DNA of 64,000 nucleotides from Lepidostoma basale. Taxonomy: Eukaryota; Arthropoda; Insecta; Trichoptera; Lepidostomatidae. Shown one piece after another: positions 1 through 10,090 of the stretch. Position 1 is the stretch's first letter; each line of letters opens with the position of its first letter. The stretch is taken from positions 543,501 to 607,500 of the forward strand of contig JAHDVF020000126.1 of the NCBI GenBank assembly GCA_022606425.2, given 5' to 3'. The position numbers were made by a program, and so were the translations under genes. A model generated the notes under the pieces. That model saw nothing but the letters and a program-made list of their open reading frames with translations. It was not told the origin of the DNA and did not search any database.

Positions 1-88
1 TTATCTTCATGGGCTTCAATGACCCATTGATTCTGACATTATCTGACCAATCCCTTCTCTTCAAATTTTCTCTCCACAAATAGGTAAA

Positions 89-465
89 GAACTAACTAAC
101 CATCACGCCGTCTCTCTGAAAAGGCGAACAGAAAGAATGGACCGCCACATCCTTCTTTCTCGACATACTTCTCTTGTTTCCTTAACATTCATAGGTTGTG
201 AAAATACAAGCACGTCAATTTCTCAGATTCCTTTTGTGGCCAATATTTAATATTTGTTTGTGCCACATTTTCCTTGGTCTTCCTCTATATTTTGTTCCAT
301 TTACATTATTTACATATACTTTATTTATTTCCATGTGTCCAAATCATTTAAATGGCCCTTTCATTATTTTACTCAGACCACTTTCATTCGCACTGCATTC
401 ATTTCTTATATTTGCATTTGACACTATCATATACAAATTTATCACACATTCATTTGTCTAAGAAT
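89..465 (-). mobile_element. LINE-A relic, 5'-truncated
   Basis: Reverse-strand copy of the window's dominant LINE. Its 3' end is at 89, where the tail reads AACTAACTAACCATCACGCC on the plus strand, and the C-terminal coding part runs towards 465. Degenerate remnants of the family's RWFGH, GRPRKTWHDQI and RRMCG blocks can be followed in broken frames. It lies inside or just beyond midasin intron 3. Stops and shifts make it dead. Confidence 0.8.
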
Positions 466-537
466 GTCTACTGAATGGAAGTAGCAAAAGGTGAAAAATA
501 TATAAATAATTATCCAATAAAATTCCAATCATCTCAC

Positions 538-1677
538 CATTTCACTTTGGGATCATTGTCTGTTATGAATTTATTGATGAAAATCGACCATTTCCACATA
601 TGCCGGAATATTTCAGGACCAGCACTGAGAAAATTATAGCAACACTCCACAATCTCAATGTTCTCAACGCCTCCATCAATGGAAACATGCGGAAGTCTTC
701 GCTTTTTAGTAACATGTTGAAACTCGTCCAAATATTCAAACGGGGAAGGATTGCTTTTAAAATATTGCAATGAAAATCTAAAACACATGAAAGACAACAG
801 TTATAAAATTATCAGACTAAAACAACCTTAAAATTTTCAATTCAAATATATTTAATGTAAAATATCAAGGTTAAATTGAAACATCTAAAAGTTGTTTTTA
901 AGAGGCATTTTACAGCAAAAGAATTAAATATGCTATGAATCCATAAATGAGAAGAAAACAATGTGTTTTATTAATATTTTTATGAATTCATCTCTATGGG
1001 TACCACACTTACAATCAAAAAGACTTTGAGAAAGTCCAATGGTGACAAGTAGGGAGGCATAACCCTTTGCTAGGCATGACTCCAATGCCACAACTGGGAG
1101 AGCAGACTAGTATCATTTATAATATTATTTATATAAATATTTTCAGGAACCAAAATTTAATAACAATAGAAATTTAACATAATGCAAAAATAAACAGAGC
1201 AATTTAAACTAAATAATGAAACCAATACATACTGCAGCACATCAGGATGGCTAATAATTAGTTTTCCCAAAATCAGACAACATTCCACATGACACAACTG
1301 ATCCTTGGTATTATCGACGACTTTTACCACGTTTCCTTGTTTTACTAAAGGGACAACGTGGCTCAACATTTGAAGAAGTATTTTGGGAAAACATTTTGCA
1401 ATGGTCAGGGTATAATCTCGGTGTAATAAAAAATCAGATAATTGATTTATCACAAGTTCGATGTTTTTGGGATCATCGGCCAAAGTGCCCTAAAACATAT
1501 TAAAATTCACCTATAATTATTTCACTGCTTATCAATAAATATAAAAATAGGAAATCGAAATTTAAAAAACTATACCTTTAATTCTTGACATGATTTGTAC
1601 AGCGAACTTTTAGAACCTATTTTGCCAAGAAGAATAGAGATTCCGTTGATAATGTATTCATGGCCCCTGTCATGCAT
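538..1677 (-). CDS. MDN1: Midasin (MDN1), first three exons, partial
   Basis: Exons on the minus strand: 1677-1576, 1489-1233 and 777-538. They join in frame across GT-AG introns: AAG|gtatag, CTGCA|gtatgt into ttttag|A, and AAATG|gtgaga. The ATG at 1677 has an in-frame TAA 18 bases upstream. The roughly 200 residues match the N-terminal helical region of midasin, which precedes the AAA+ ring: GKLIISHPDVLQ then FSLQYFKSNPSPF, and later FRHMWKWS followed by VKW at the exon end, parallel the human blocks IGNHPDVLPFALRYF, FRELWDWS and VRWY. Midasin is a giant nucleolar/nuclear ATPase that strips assembly factors from pre-60S ribosomes. All AAA modules and the MIDAS domain would lie beyond the left edge. 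Identity rests on remembered family sequence; it is good but was not checked by alignment. Confidence 0.82.
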
Positions 1678-2340
1678 TTTACAATAAAATATTTATCACA
1701 TGGGGAAAATAATAAAACCAACACTTCAATTTCAAAATTTCCGACAACCACATGGGAAACCATCGACAATATAAACATGTGCCAAATAAAATGTCAAACT
1801 CATCTTCTTCTTCTGTTTTCTTCGGTTTTATAGTAAGATCAAAGCAATGCCGCGCCGCGCCGTCTCGAAATAACTGTTTACCATTTAAATACTTTCTAGA
1901 CGGCATTATATATTTGGGGGATGTGGTGAAAGTTAAAAGCAGTGGAAGTTTCAGCGTTTATTGCAGATCACAAGTAATCATACGTTAACCGTATTATGTA
2001 CTCGTAATAGAGCGTGCACCTGGACGTCGATAGCAGCGGGGGCGGAGTCCGGGCGGTGAGCAGTAGAGGATGATGACCCGCTGGGTAGTAGCGTCGGTCA
2101 GCTGGAGCGAAGACTCGTCGGAAGTTACGTGGCGTAGCAGTGTAGATAGTAGCGTAGCTCGGCGAGAGAGTCGGAGGTTCCTCGTACGTAGACTTGATAA
2201 CGTAGGCTCGTGTCTGTTAGAAGTCGCAAGAAGGAATTACGTATCGGGTGGTCGGATGTACCGCTTTTATATGCTTTGCTTCCCTTTGCACGCGATGCTC
2301 TGCTCTAGTAATCTGTGTGAATGAATCCGGGCCCTGATTC
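1678..2340. promoter_or_regulatory. Probable midasin promoter and 5' region
   Basis: This stretch lies immediately upstream of the midasin ATG. From about 2000 to 2335 it is much richer in G+C and CpG than its surroundings. Open frames exist on both strands, but none resembles a known protein. No TATA box stands out. It fits a CpG-type promoter for midasin, but an unrecognised short exon or old repeat is possible. Confidence 0.35.
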
Positions 2341-3081
2341 ATAACTTTTTTCCATATAACGTATTTCATAATTGCGATTTGTAGGTGCAAAGTCAAGTGT
2401 TTTCGGTTATTCGTTCAATATATTTCATCATGAAATATGCTGGTACAGCAGTCGAAGTCCATTGCGTCCACTTATGTGGGTCATGCATTTTGTACTTTGC
2501 CTGCGAGGCCAATAACCTACATATCAAAGCATTCTTGATAAAACAATGATTTCGAGACGCCAGCCATTGGCAGGATACTTATTCTAATACACAATTTATG
2601 TTATTCATCAAATATACAGAATGATTTTTTTTTGTGGTAACCGAAGTTTTTTTTTAATAACTTGATTAAATATTATGATTAAATTGACTTAATATAATTA
2701 AAATTCTTTGATTCAATTGTCAAAATATAATGAAAATGATTTTATCGGAAGTTAATTTGGCTCAGCACCATTTGTTTGGTCACTTGTGGAATCCTATATC
2801 TGGCAGATGTCCGCCTTTGGCCGGTATACAAAGATTAGTCCCTTTTTCGAGCATTGTTATGGGAATTTCGGCGATTTCTCTGTGTTTGTTGGCTTTTCAG
2901 CTGCTCTAGGGTCTCTGGGCAGTTGGCCTAAACGTTTGCTTTGAAATATCCTCACAAGAAAAAGTCAGAATCCGTCAAATCTGGAGATCTTAATGATCAG
3001 TCGTAATCCATTTAAATGTAATGGAGGTTTAATAGGGTAGACCTTCGTTTAAAATTTATTTAATATAAAAATTAAGATTAA
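2341..3081. other. Intergenic, nothing recognised
   Basis: Mostly AT-rich sequence with no convincing ORF. It ends in the TAA target copy (3079-3081) of the Harbinger element. Confidence 0.5.
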
Positions 3082-3187
3082 AGGCTAGGCGCTGACTGTG
3101 ACTTTTTGTTGCAGTAACTTTTTGTAACTGTCACGTTGTGTCACCGTGGATGCGCTCACTACTGGTGACAAAATGTTCATTTAAGCG

Positions 3188-3394
3188 ATGGATTTCGAAG
3201 AGGTCGCAGTGATTTGCGCTCTTGAATTACGCAGAAGGAAAATTAAGCGAAAGAAACGCTACTGGGTACATCCCATATATAATGAACGATTATTAAAAGG
3301 AAAAATTTACACCCTGTATTCTGAATTACGTCAATATCCTCTTAAGTTTTTTAATTATTTTCGTATGTCAATGAACAGTTTCGACGACTTGTAA
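3188..3394 (+). pseudogene. Harbinger transposase, N-terminal exon remnant
   Basis: A 68-residue frame starting MDFEEVAVICALELRRRK and followed by RYWVHPIYNERLLKG, then KFFNYFRMSMNSFDDL. This matches the opening of HARBI1-like transposases (Arg/Lys-rich stretch, RYWVHP, then FxxYFRMS.xxFDxLL). The DDE catalytic part is gone; the frame stops at 3394 where the internal deletion begins. Confidence 0.8.
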
Positions 3395-3431
3395 AAGTTG
3401 TTGCTGGAAATAATTGAATAGAAATCTCCTC

Positions 3432-3677
3432 CTACAATTTCCTTTTTAAATGAATATCCGAAAATTCCTTTAATTTTTTTGTATACAATGCTGGCCTTTT
3501 CTCAATCTTTTCTATTAACAACTCATTGTCAATATCATCTTCTCGCAGAGAAGCCGCCATCTTATGGACTGAAAAATTCGCAACACACGTCCATTCGGTA
3601 GGCGCCTCCCGGCAGAGTGACAAAAAGTTTCTAGTGAGCGCACTCCCATACCAATGCACAGACCGGGTGATAGTCAC
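3432..3677 (-). pseudogene. Harbinger accessory MADF protein, N-terminal remnant
   Basis: The reverse-strand frame ends in DNELLIEKIEKRPALYTKK followed by FSDIHLKRKL, the opening helix of a MADF (Myb/SANT-like) domain. Animal PIF/Harbinger elements carry such a DNA-binding protein beside the transposase, where it assists transposition. The likely start is the methionine before AASLREDDID. Only the first half of the domain survives. Confidence 0.68.
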
Positions 3678-3825
3678 GTCACGCTAATGTCGCCGGCCGC
3701 TGGAACTTTTTGTTACCGCATTGTCACGTCGCCACAGTGAGCGCACTCTCATTTACCTCCATAGCACTTGACTCGGCGACAAAATGTTACTGTGACTTTT
3801 TGTAACAATCAGCGGGGGCTCTTAA

Positions 3826-4384
3826 CGGATTACTTTTATTACTCTCAGCACTTGTTTATTGATTTATAGCGTAGATACAAAGAACTTAATAATGAAATAC
3901 TACAAATAAAAAAATGAAACCGGTCCCAAAAAATTACCCGATTTGCCAACTTTATAATTTAAAGAATATAAATTATAGTCATGTTTAAAAAATGGCAGCA
4001 TTTATGAGTAAGTAATGTTTGTGTGTTTAATTATGTCAGTATAAATAAATTGTACAAAATTCTTATTTCAATTAGCAATCTCATAAATCTTGGTTTCATA
4101 TCCACAAAACGAATCGCAATCTCGTGCCGGCGGTCAAGAGATAGAAGGTATATTATTGAATTTAATCTACTTCACGAAGATTTCATTAAGAATGCTTTTC
4201 AGTTTGCATCAATTCAAGCGTAAAAGTTATTAAAATATTCCCCGAGGATCTTTATCATTTTTCTTTTTGTGAAAAACTTCTTCTCTTTCTTTTTATTGAA
4301 ATTTCTTGACAGAAGATTGGTGTAAATTATGAAGAAAAAAAAATGTAGTGTGCATTTGGTTTTATTCCAGTCGTTTTTTATTTT
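3826..4384. other. Intergenic, nothing recognised
   Basis: AT-rich sequence between the Harbinger remnant and the mariner fragment. No gene is seen, and no 3' mariner end is present here. Confidence 0.45.
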
Positions 4385-4769
4385 CAACGCGCGTTTGTTG
4401 ATTTGCTTCACTCAATTCGTGAGGTACCCACCTTTCAAGCTTTTTCACCTTCCCAATTTGCTTCAAGTAGATTAAAACAGTTTTATCACTAATACCGCAG
4501 CCTGCAGCTAACTCGGACGTGGTTTGCGATGGATCCGCTTCCACAATAGCCTTCAATTCTTCATTATCAACTTTGGTCTCCGGCCGTCCACGGGGCTTGT
4601 TCTGCAGGTCGAAATTTCCAGAACGAAAACGTTGGAACCAAAAACGCACTGTGTTTTCTTTTGCGGCACCGTCGCCATACACATCATTAATCCTTCGAGC
4701 CGTTTCTGCAGCACTGGTGCCACGGTGGAACTCGTACTCGTAAATAACGCGATATTTCAAGTTTTCCAT
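4385..4769 (-). pseudogene. Mariner transposase N-terminal half
   Basis: The start is ATG at 4769 (MENLKYRVIYEYEF). The frame holds the paired helix-turn-helix DNA-binding domain of mariner transposases: AAETARRINDVYGDG, the FWFQRFRSGNFDL block, a GRP-type linker (PRGRPETK) and TTSELAAGCGISDKTV. It is open in frame here, unlike the other copy, but ends before the DD34D catalytic domain. It cannot transpose; a DNA-binding-only product is conceivable but unsupported. Confidence 0.82.
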
Positions 4770-4958
4770 TTTGTAAACTGAGTGACGCAAAGAAAAAAAA
4801 CAATTGAGGAAAAAATAAATGAATTAAAATTTTCGAAACACAAATATTTGAGTAAATAGCTGTATAAATTTGAATTTGGAATTCCTAACCAAAGAGAAGA
4901 TATTTGAGATCAAAGCTGTCAGTACGGCAAAACGCCAATTTCATATGTAAGGACCTAA
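4385..4958 (-). mobile_element. Mariner fragment (5' half)
   Basis: Second copy of the mariner found whole at 16782-18043, in opposite orientation. Its terminal repeat TTAGGTCCTTACATATG (read on the minus strand) begins at 4958 and is followed by the TA target at 4959-4960. Homology stops abruptly at about 4385, just after the codons for QQTRVE, so the catalytic half and 3' end are missing. It sits about 190 bp upstream of the TBPH start codon. Confidence 0.85.
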
Positions 4959-5149
4959 TATTAAAATAAACATTTTCTACACTGGTAAAGGCAACCACAG
5001 ACAGTGAAATAATAATGTGACGCTCTCTCTGGATCTTTCTAGAACCGGTGTAATCTCTGATTTCCGGGTAAGCCATTTTGTGGTTCTTGCGCTTGGCGTC
5101 TAGCAAGTTGGGTTTGTTGCCGTAAATTTCATTGTTTGAAAGTTTCACA
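4959..5149 (+). promoter_or_regulatory. TBPH 5' region squeezed against the mariner end
   Basis: Only 191 bp separate the mariner terminus from the TBPH ATG. The stretch from about 5040 to 5110 is less AT-rich and contains the pyrimidine run TCTCTCTGGATCTTTCT. It probably holds the 5'UTR and perhaps the start site, so core promoter elements may lie inside the mariner. No TATA box is evident. Confidence 0.4.
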
Positions 5150-6412
5150 ATGCTCGTGGAATATCTACAAGTCGCGGAAGAAGAAAATGAAGAACCAATT
5201 GAACTCCCTTTGGAGAAAGACGGGACTATGCTTTTGACGACAGTCAAAGGCGTGTTCCCGGGGGCTTGCGGGATGAAGTTTCGAAATCCTGAGACGAATG
5301 CTGTCCGTGGCGTTCGTCTTAGTGATGGAGTACTCAATCCACCTAACGAGGGATGGGACGAGAAATCAGTATACGTTTGCGTTTTTCCTATGAAGAGGAA
5401 AATGGACGATTCGGCAGACTCTGATCGATCGGCTAAAACTAAACGACTGGAAAAAAAATTGACGTGCTCTGATCTTATTTGTTTAGGATTGCCCTGGAAA
5501 TCTACGGACGAATCAGTTCGTCAGTATTTTGAGCAATTTGGTGAAGTCGTAATGGTTCAATTGAAGAAAGATATTTCAGGTAGCTTCAAGGGGTTCGGTT
5601 TCATTCGATTCGGTACGTACGCTTCCCAAATGCGGGCCCTGGCTCAAAGACACAACATTGACGGACGCTGGGTGGATGTGCGCATCCCTAATTCCAAGGA
5701 GGGGCTCGTGCCGCAGATCCCTTGTAAGGTGTTCGTAGGGCGCTGCACCGAGGATATCACCGCTGAGGACCTTCGCGATTACTTCTCCGAGTTCGGCGAG
5801 GTGACTGATGTGTTCGTACCCCGGCCTTTCCGCGCCTTTGGCTTCGTTACCTTCCTAGACCCGGAGGTGGCCCAAAGCCTATGCGGGGAGGACCATGTCA
5901 TCAAGGGCGTGTCTGTATCTGTGTCCAGCGCCGCACCTAAGATCAAGACCAAGACCAACTACCGCGACGGCCCTTCTGGCGGGCAGCAGGGCGGGAACTG
6001 GAACTCGCGCGGGAACAACAATGGTAACCCCAACTTTGACTCCCTAAACTTGCAGAACCTGGGCATTAACCCCAACGGACCGCCAACGGCAAACGTCAAT
6101 GTTCCCATCAGTCTGGTGGCCGCCGCGCTCAATGCTGGTCTCCTCGGTGGGCCTAATGGAGGTCAGCAGGGAGGGCCGGGCAACTGGCCCCAAAACTGGC
6201 AGAACAATCAGCCCGGCCAGCAGGGCAATAAGAATTGGAACCAGGGCTGGAATCAGGGCCAGGGCTGGGGGCAAGGCGGAGGGAGCGGCAACCAGCAGGG
6301 CGGGGGCGGCGGCGGCAAGAACTGGCCACAGCAGGGAGGCTCCTGGCCTCAGCAGAACACGTGGACGCAGCCGGGGCAGGCCCCCGCGCAGTGGAACAGC
6401 AGCAAGACGTGA
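5150..6412 (+). CDS. TBPH: TDP-43 / TBPH RNA-binding protein, intact, single exon
   Basis: 420 codons from ATG 5150 (MLVEYLQV). The N-terminal ubiquitin-like oligomerisation domain spans residues 1-79 (EEPIELPLEKDGTMLL, FPGACGMKFRNP, then VRGVRL). Basic clusters at 82-84 and 96-103 resemble the bipartite nuclear signal. RRM1 is at about 106-183 (RNP2 LICLGL, RNP1 KGFGFIRF) and RRM2 at about 192-265 (RNP2 KVFVGR, RNP1 RAFGFVTF). The C-terminal tail is rich in Gly, Asn and Gln, with one hydrophobic patch, VPISLVAAALNAGLLGG, where human TDP-43 has its helix. The protein is nuclear; it binds UG-rich RNA and controls splicing, stability and its own mRNA. Length is close to human (414). There is no intron. 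Codons are AT-leaning to about 5630 and clearly GC-rich afterwards. Family identity is very secure. Confidence 0.96.
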   Translation: MLVEYLQVAEEENEEPIELPLEKDGTMLLTTVKGVFPGACGMKFRNPETNAVRGVRLSDGVLNPPNEGWDEKSVYVCVFPMKRKMDDSADSDRSAKTKRLEKKLTCSDLICLGLPWKSTDESVRQYFEQFGEVVMVQLKKDISGSFKGFGFIRFGTYASQMRALAQRHNIDGRWVDVRIPNSKEGLVPQIPCKVFVGRCTEDITAEDLRDYFSEFGEVTDVFVPRPFRAFGFVTFLDPEVAQSLCGEDHVIKGVSVSVSSAAPKIKTKTNYRDGPSGGQQGGNWNSRGNNNGNPNFDSLNLQNLGINPNGPPTANVNVPISLVAAALNAGLLGGPNGGQQGGPGNWPQNWQNNQPGQQGNKNWNQGWNQGQGWGQGGGSGNQQGGGGGGKNWPQQGGSWPQQNTWTQPGQAPAQWNSSKT

Positions 6413-6960
6413 GCTGGCCATGAGCGCGACATTACCTCTGCCACTTGCTGGTACCCTCAAACCTCGGCTCTTACATTCGCACTTCACCCGCAGACAGCCT
6501 ACCCCAACTGTGTCTACATTGCCTACACTTAGGAAACCCCTCTGTTCTTTATTTCAGTCTCCGAGACCAAGGTATGTCGTACGTGGAATAAATTGTTGGC
6601 GTACTCGAGGCCCAACTAGTTAGGGTTCATAAAGTAATAATTGGCTATTCTAGGATTAGTTTTACATTTAGAAAGATGATGGATGGATATAGTTCACAGG
6701 ATTTGTTGTGAATTAATTGTGTATTGTGTTCTGACTCCCGTACGCTGTGTACGAATTTGAATGGTGAAAAATGCGTAGAAAATTCAAGAAAATGTAGCAC
6801 ATTCAAATGGATATTCTGAATATTGTGACTCAATATGTTTGAAATAATTACTGTTAACCCTCACTGTGTGTCGTATCTGTAAGATTCGTGTTCTTAATCT
6901 GGTGTTTGCTGGATGTATGCAGCGGGCCGTATTCGCAATAAAGGTGAATGTGTAAAGAAA
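6413..6960 (+). promoter_or_regulatory. TBPH 3'UTR with poly(A) signals and UG-rich tract
   Basis: Downstream of the TGA, AATAAA occurs at 6587-6592 and again at 6937-6942; the latter is followed by a GT-rich stretch as expected for cleavage. Between them, 6702-6732 is rich in UG (UUGUUGUGAAUUAAUUGUGU and on), and UGUGUG is at 6865-6870. TDP-43 proteins bind such tracts in their own 3'UTR in vertebrates and flies, so these are plausible autoregulatory sites. That is inference. Confidence 0.5.
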
Positions 6961-7538
6961 TGCTATGAATGGTTTTATTTATGTTACTATTTGACTCCTC
7001 TGTAAGATGAACTGCTGACAAACTATGGTCTGCTGAAATTTTGAAGAGCGACTGGTGGCCACTTTACACTTTGCATGGAAACTCTTGATGATTCGGAAGT
7101 AAGTATACCCATGTTAGCTCATGTGGAAGACCCTATGGTGGATGCGAATACCTTTCCCTGAGTGTATGATTTGGAGTGGCGTAAGTATAATTCAAGTCGT
7201 GCCTAACCTACGTGAATGGAAAAAATTGATTTGATTTTGATACGCCGGTCTGTTGAAGAGAACACGTAATATGATGAGCGATCAAGAAGATTTTTGGTAC
7301 GAAGAACTCCAAAGTACGTGTACATTTTGAACGTTGACGACAATGGCTCCGTGTATCGTGGAATATGACTGTCGATGTACCGACTAATCTGATAACTTGT
7401 GAGTAGATGTATTTTGCAGTGGAAGTTGTGCAACAGTTTGTTGTATATTTAAATTGACTATGAAAGTTATTTAAAACATTTTCCTTCCATAATATTGGAT
7501 CATGTAATAAAACTATTAATTAGATAGCGCCATGACGG
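6961..7538. other. Intergenic, nothing recognised
   Basis: Moderately AT-rich sequence after the TBPH poly(A) signal; no ORF with recognisable content. Confidence 0.4.
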
Positions 7539-7544
7539 GCAGGC

Positions 7545-7863
7545 ACTAACCCTTAGAATTCTGAACAATATATTGCCGTTCCGGAAGAACAGTGACGTAA
7601 ATGCACAAACTTGAATTTTACAGGAGAGTAAAAAAACAATTTGCAGTTGTATAAAACGTTTAATTGAAAAGGATGTAAGTGACAGAAAATAATAGTATAT
7701 TCAATATACTATTATTTTCTGTCACACCCTTTTTAATTATACGTTTTATACAACTGCAAATTGTTTTTTTACTGTACTTTAAAAATTCAAGTTTTTACAT
7801 TTACGTCACTGTTCCCCAACGGCGATATATTCCAAAACCACGAGAAATTCTAACGATTATCAT
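7545..7863. repeat. Long foldback (hairpin) element
   Basis: Two arms of about 150 bases, inverted around about 7700. The left arm carries AACAGTGACGTAAATG, then CAATTTGCAGTTGTATAAA, then TGACAGAAAATAATAGTATA; the right arm carries the same blocks reversed. The centre is ATAGTATATTCAATATACTAT. The outer part (CTAACCCTTAGAATT against AATTCTAACGATTA) is more diverged. It is a MITE-like foldback of unknown superfamily. Confidence 0.78.
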
Positions 7864-8888
7864 TGCCTAAAAGAGGACTCTTAGGTGTTTGAATTTAAAT
7901 ACAACAAATAGTGTATCTTTCTTGTACAAACAAACAAGAGGTAATGCACATCCGGTATATGAGCTGCATGCCATCTCTTTCATGTACAAAAAATTAAATA
8001 TGTTATAATATATATATATTTTTAATGTTAGCATTTCTTACAGCAGCCAAAGGGTTAAATATATCACAATTTTAAGTTCTTCTTTTTTGGTAAGTGTAAT
8101 TTATAATTTTTTGATACTGTATGTTGAGTTAAACCAATCTTACTCGAAAAATAACACTCCAGAAGCCCTAATAACTGCCGTGAAGCAGAACTATAATATT
8201 TTTCATCAATGGTTGATCCGCAGAATGCGATTTTATTAGGTGTAATAATGTGATACTTTACATAAAAATAAATTTGGTTTCCAGTAAGCTTAAATAACAT
8301 GGTAAATTTGAATTGTTTTCAAATTCATAAATCAAATGTTAACTCAGGGTAGCACATGGTTTTAGAGAAAATTAAAAATCAAGCCTGCTATAAATTAATT
8401 ATTGCTGGTAATTAAAAAAATATCAACAACCAGCTGAATACACATAGTATTGTGTAATTTTCTGCATAAAGAGACTACAAGAGGTTGTGACATTTGAATC
8501 TTATTTTAAATGTTTACAAGATTCTGTAGATGAAGGAAATTTCTTTCATCTGACACATTCCTTTTTATGGATGTGTGTGATGAAACTCTGAAACAGTAAT
8601 TTCTGATGCACCAAACATGTTTCATTTTATATAATATTATATAAATGGAAAATATATTTGAGTAGGTTACTATTCCCTCTACTTTCACAAGCAGAGCAAG
8701 GTCTGAAATGCAATATTAACTAAAAGACTGACCACTGTGATAAAGTTTTTTGTGATACAATTTGTTAGGTAGGTTTAGATAGGTATTATTAAATATTTTT
8801 TGGAATATACATTAAATATCATTAATTTAAATTCATGAATTGAAACAATGCAATTTATAAAATTATTTAATTACTATCTAGAAATCAC
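7864..8888. other. Intergenic, nothing recognised
   Basis: AT-rich. An open frame at 8064-8300 (minus) has no recognisable motif. An AAAGGGTTAA motif at about 8051 may be the end of an old piggyBac-type element. Confidence 0.35.
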
Positions 8889-9001
8889 CATGATGTATGA
8901 ATTTTGAGAAAGCGAGAGAAGTATGTCAGGAGAGAACAGTGTTGCGGTCCATTTTTTCTGCCTACCCCTTAAGAAGGCGGTGTGATGGGTTAGTTAGTTA
9001 A
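8889..9001 (+). mobile_element. LINE-A 3' end
   Basis: The last ~110 bp of the family, from the MNVEEAREVCQ-equivalent region through CTGCCTACCCC to the tail GGTTAGTTAGTTA. It is heavily 5'-truncated and mutated. Confidence 0.8.
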
Positions 9002-9540
9002 TAGAAATAAATAACACCATCTGAGTGATTATGTATATTATATAAAATTCTATAATGGAATCCATTTTGATCCATCAAGTAGTGGAGTCATTTTTTAAAT
9101 GTGAAGTCTTCGGATAGAAGAATTAAATTTCAATTTTTTTTTATCTGCTATAGCTTTGGGGACTACTTTGGAGAACAAAAATTGCTCTACTACTATTTAA
9201 ATGTGATATTTGTAATAAATAAATATTTAGCACACAGATTTATCGTGAATTTCTAACAAAATATGTTCCACAAGATTTCACCGTAAGTATAAAATGAACC
9301 AAGAATTTAAATTATTTCATAATGAGATTTTCTTCATTTGATAGAAGAAAATCTCCTTATTATCGGAGTATGTTTCGCCTACAAATTGTAATGTATTTTT
9401 TTAGAACACTAATTTGAAATGATTCCAACAGAAATAAAGTCTCATCAATTTCTTCTAAGGCAAATGATTGAGTATGTTTGTTTTAGTAATATTTCCAGTA
9501 CATGGTATATTTTATTATATTTATTTATAAATCCACCCTA

Positions 9541-10090
9541 CATAAGCCCCCCAGACATACAGATGATTGGCCTAACAGTCCCCATGACTAACAAAACTAT
9601 ATACCTTCATATTGAACTCCGAGGTAACTTGAGAAAGACATACTCAAACAAAATCATGTCCGCATCGCAGGTCCTTCCCATGTTAGAAAAAAACATTAAT
9701 TTATGATTAGACTGATAATCACTTACATGTATGCAGCCCCTGTCTGGGGTCACAGCTTGGAGTCACGCGTATCGTTCAAATCCTGCAAAATAAGGTCATC
9801 CAGGTTGCATATGGACCAGGATTACACAACTCCACATAGAGGCAGGTCTTCTGACTCTGGATGAACACATCCACACACTGGCCGAGTGTTTCTGTCAAGG
9901 GTCACCCCTTAATGCAAGAAACCTGTAACTACATCCCCGACACTCGCTACCATCACAAGAGCCCAAAACACATTCTCCTTCAGAAAAATACTACAGTCAA
10001 TTTTTGCTGCCATCACACCTCACCACTTTTGAACCCCCTTTTGTTGCCATCACACTTCACCACTCACCCCAGATCCACCTTAGACGGGTA
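9541..10090 (+). mobile_element. Jockey/CR1-like LINE, C-terminal RT relic
   Basis: Translated across frameshifts, the region gives the thumb region of a Jockey-type reverse transcriptase: LRKTYSNKI in one frame, then LITYMYAAPVWGHS, VQILQNKVIQVAYGP and a TLDEHIHTLAE-like stretch, followed by HHKSPKHILLQ. The pattern 'TYAAPVWG...LQNK' is typical of that clade. No intact ORF remains. Confidence 0.7.

Larger units (their letters stand above)
3082..3822. mobile_element. PIF/Harbinger transposon, internally deleted
   Basis: The element is flanked by a 3-bp TAA duplication (3079-3081 and 3823-3825), the PIF/Harbinger hallmark. Its ends are inverted: AGGCTAGGCGCTGA on the left and AGAGCCCCCGCTGA read inward on the right. 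Subterminal motifs of the type GTGACTTTTTGT recur near both ends. Inside are the start of a Harbinger transposase on the plus strand and the start of a MADF-domain protein on the minus strand, pointing at each other, with all sequence between them lost. At 741 bp it cannot be autonomous. Confidence 0.85.

Noticed and set aside
2070..2324. 84-codon plus frame in the GC-rich upstream region of midasin
   Set aside because: Ser/Arg-rich, no recognisable motif; more likely promoter DNA.
5067..5102. GGGTAAG and a later TCTAG as a 5'UTR intron of TBPH
   Set aside because: Would be about 36 nt, too short to splice.
6044..6623. Long frames on both strands over the TBPH C-terminal region
   Set aside because: Shadows caused by the GC-rich Gly/Asn/Gln coding sequence.
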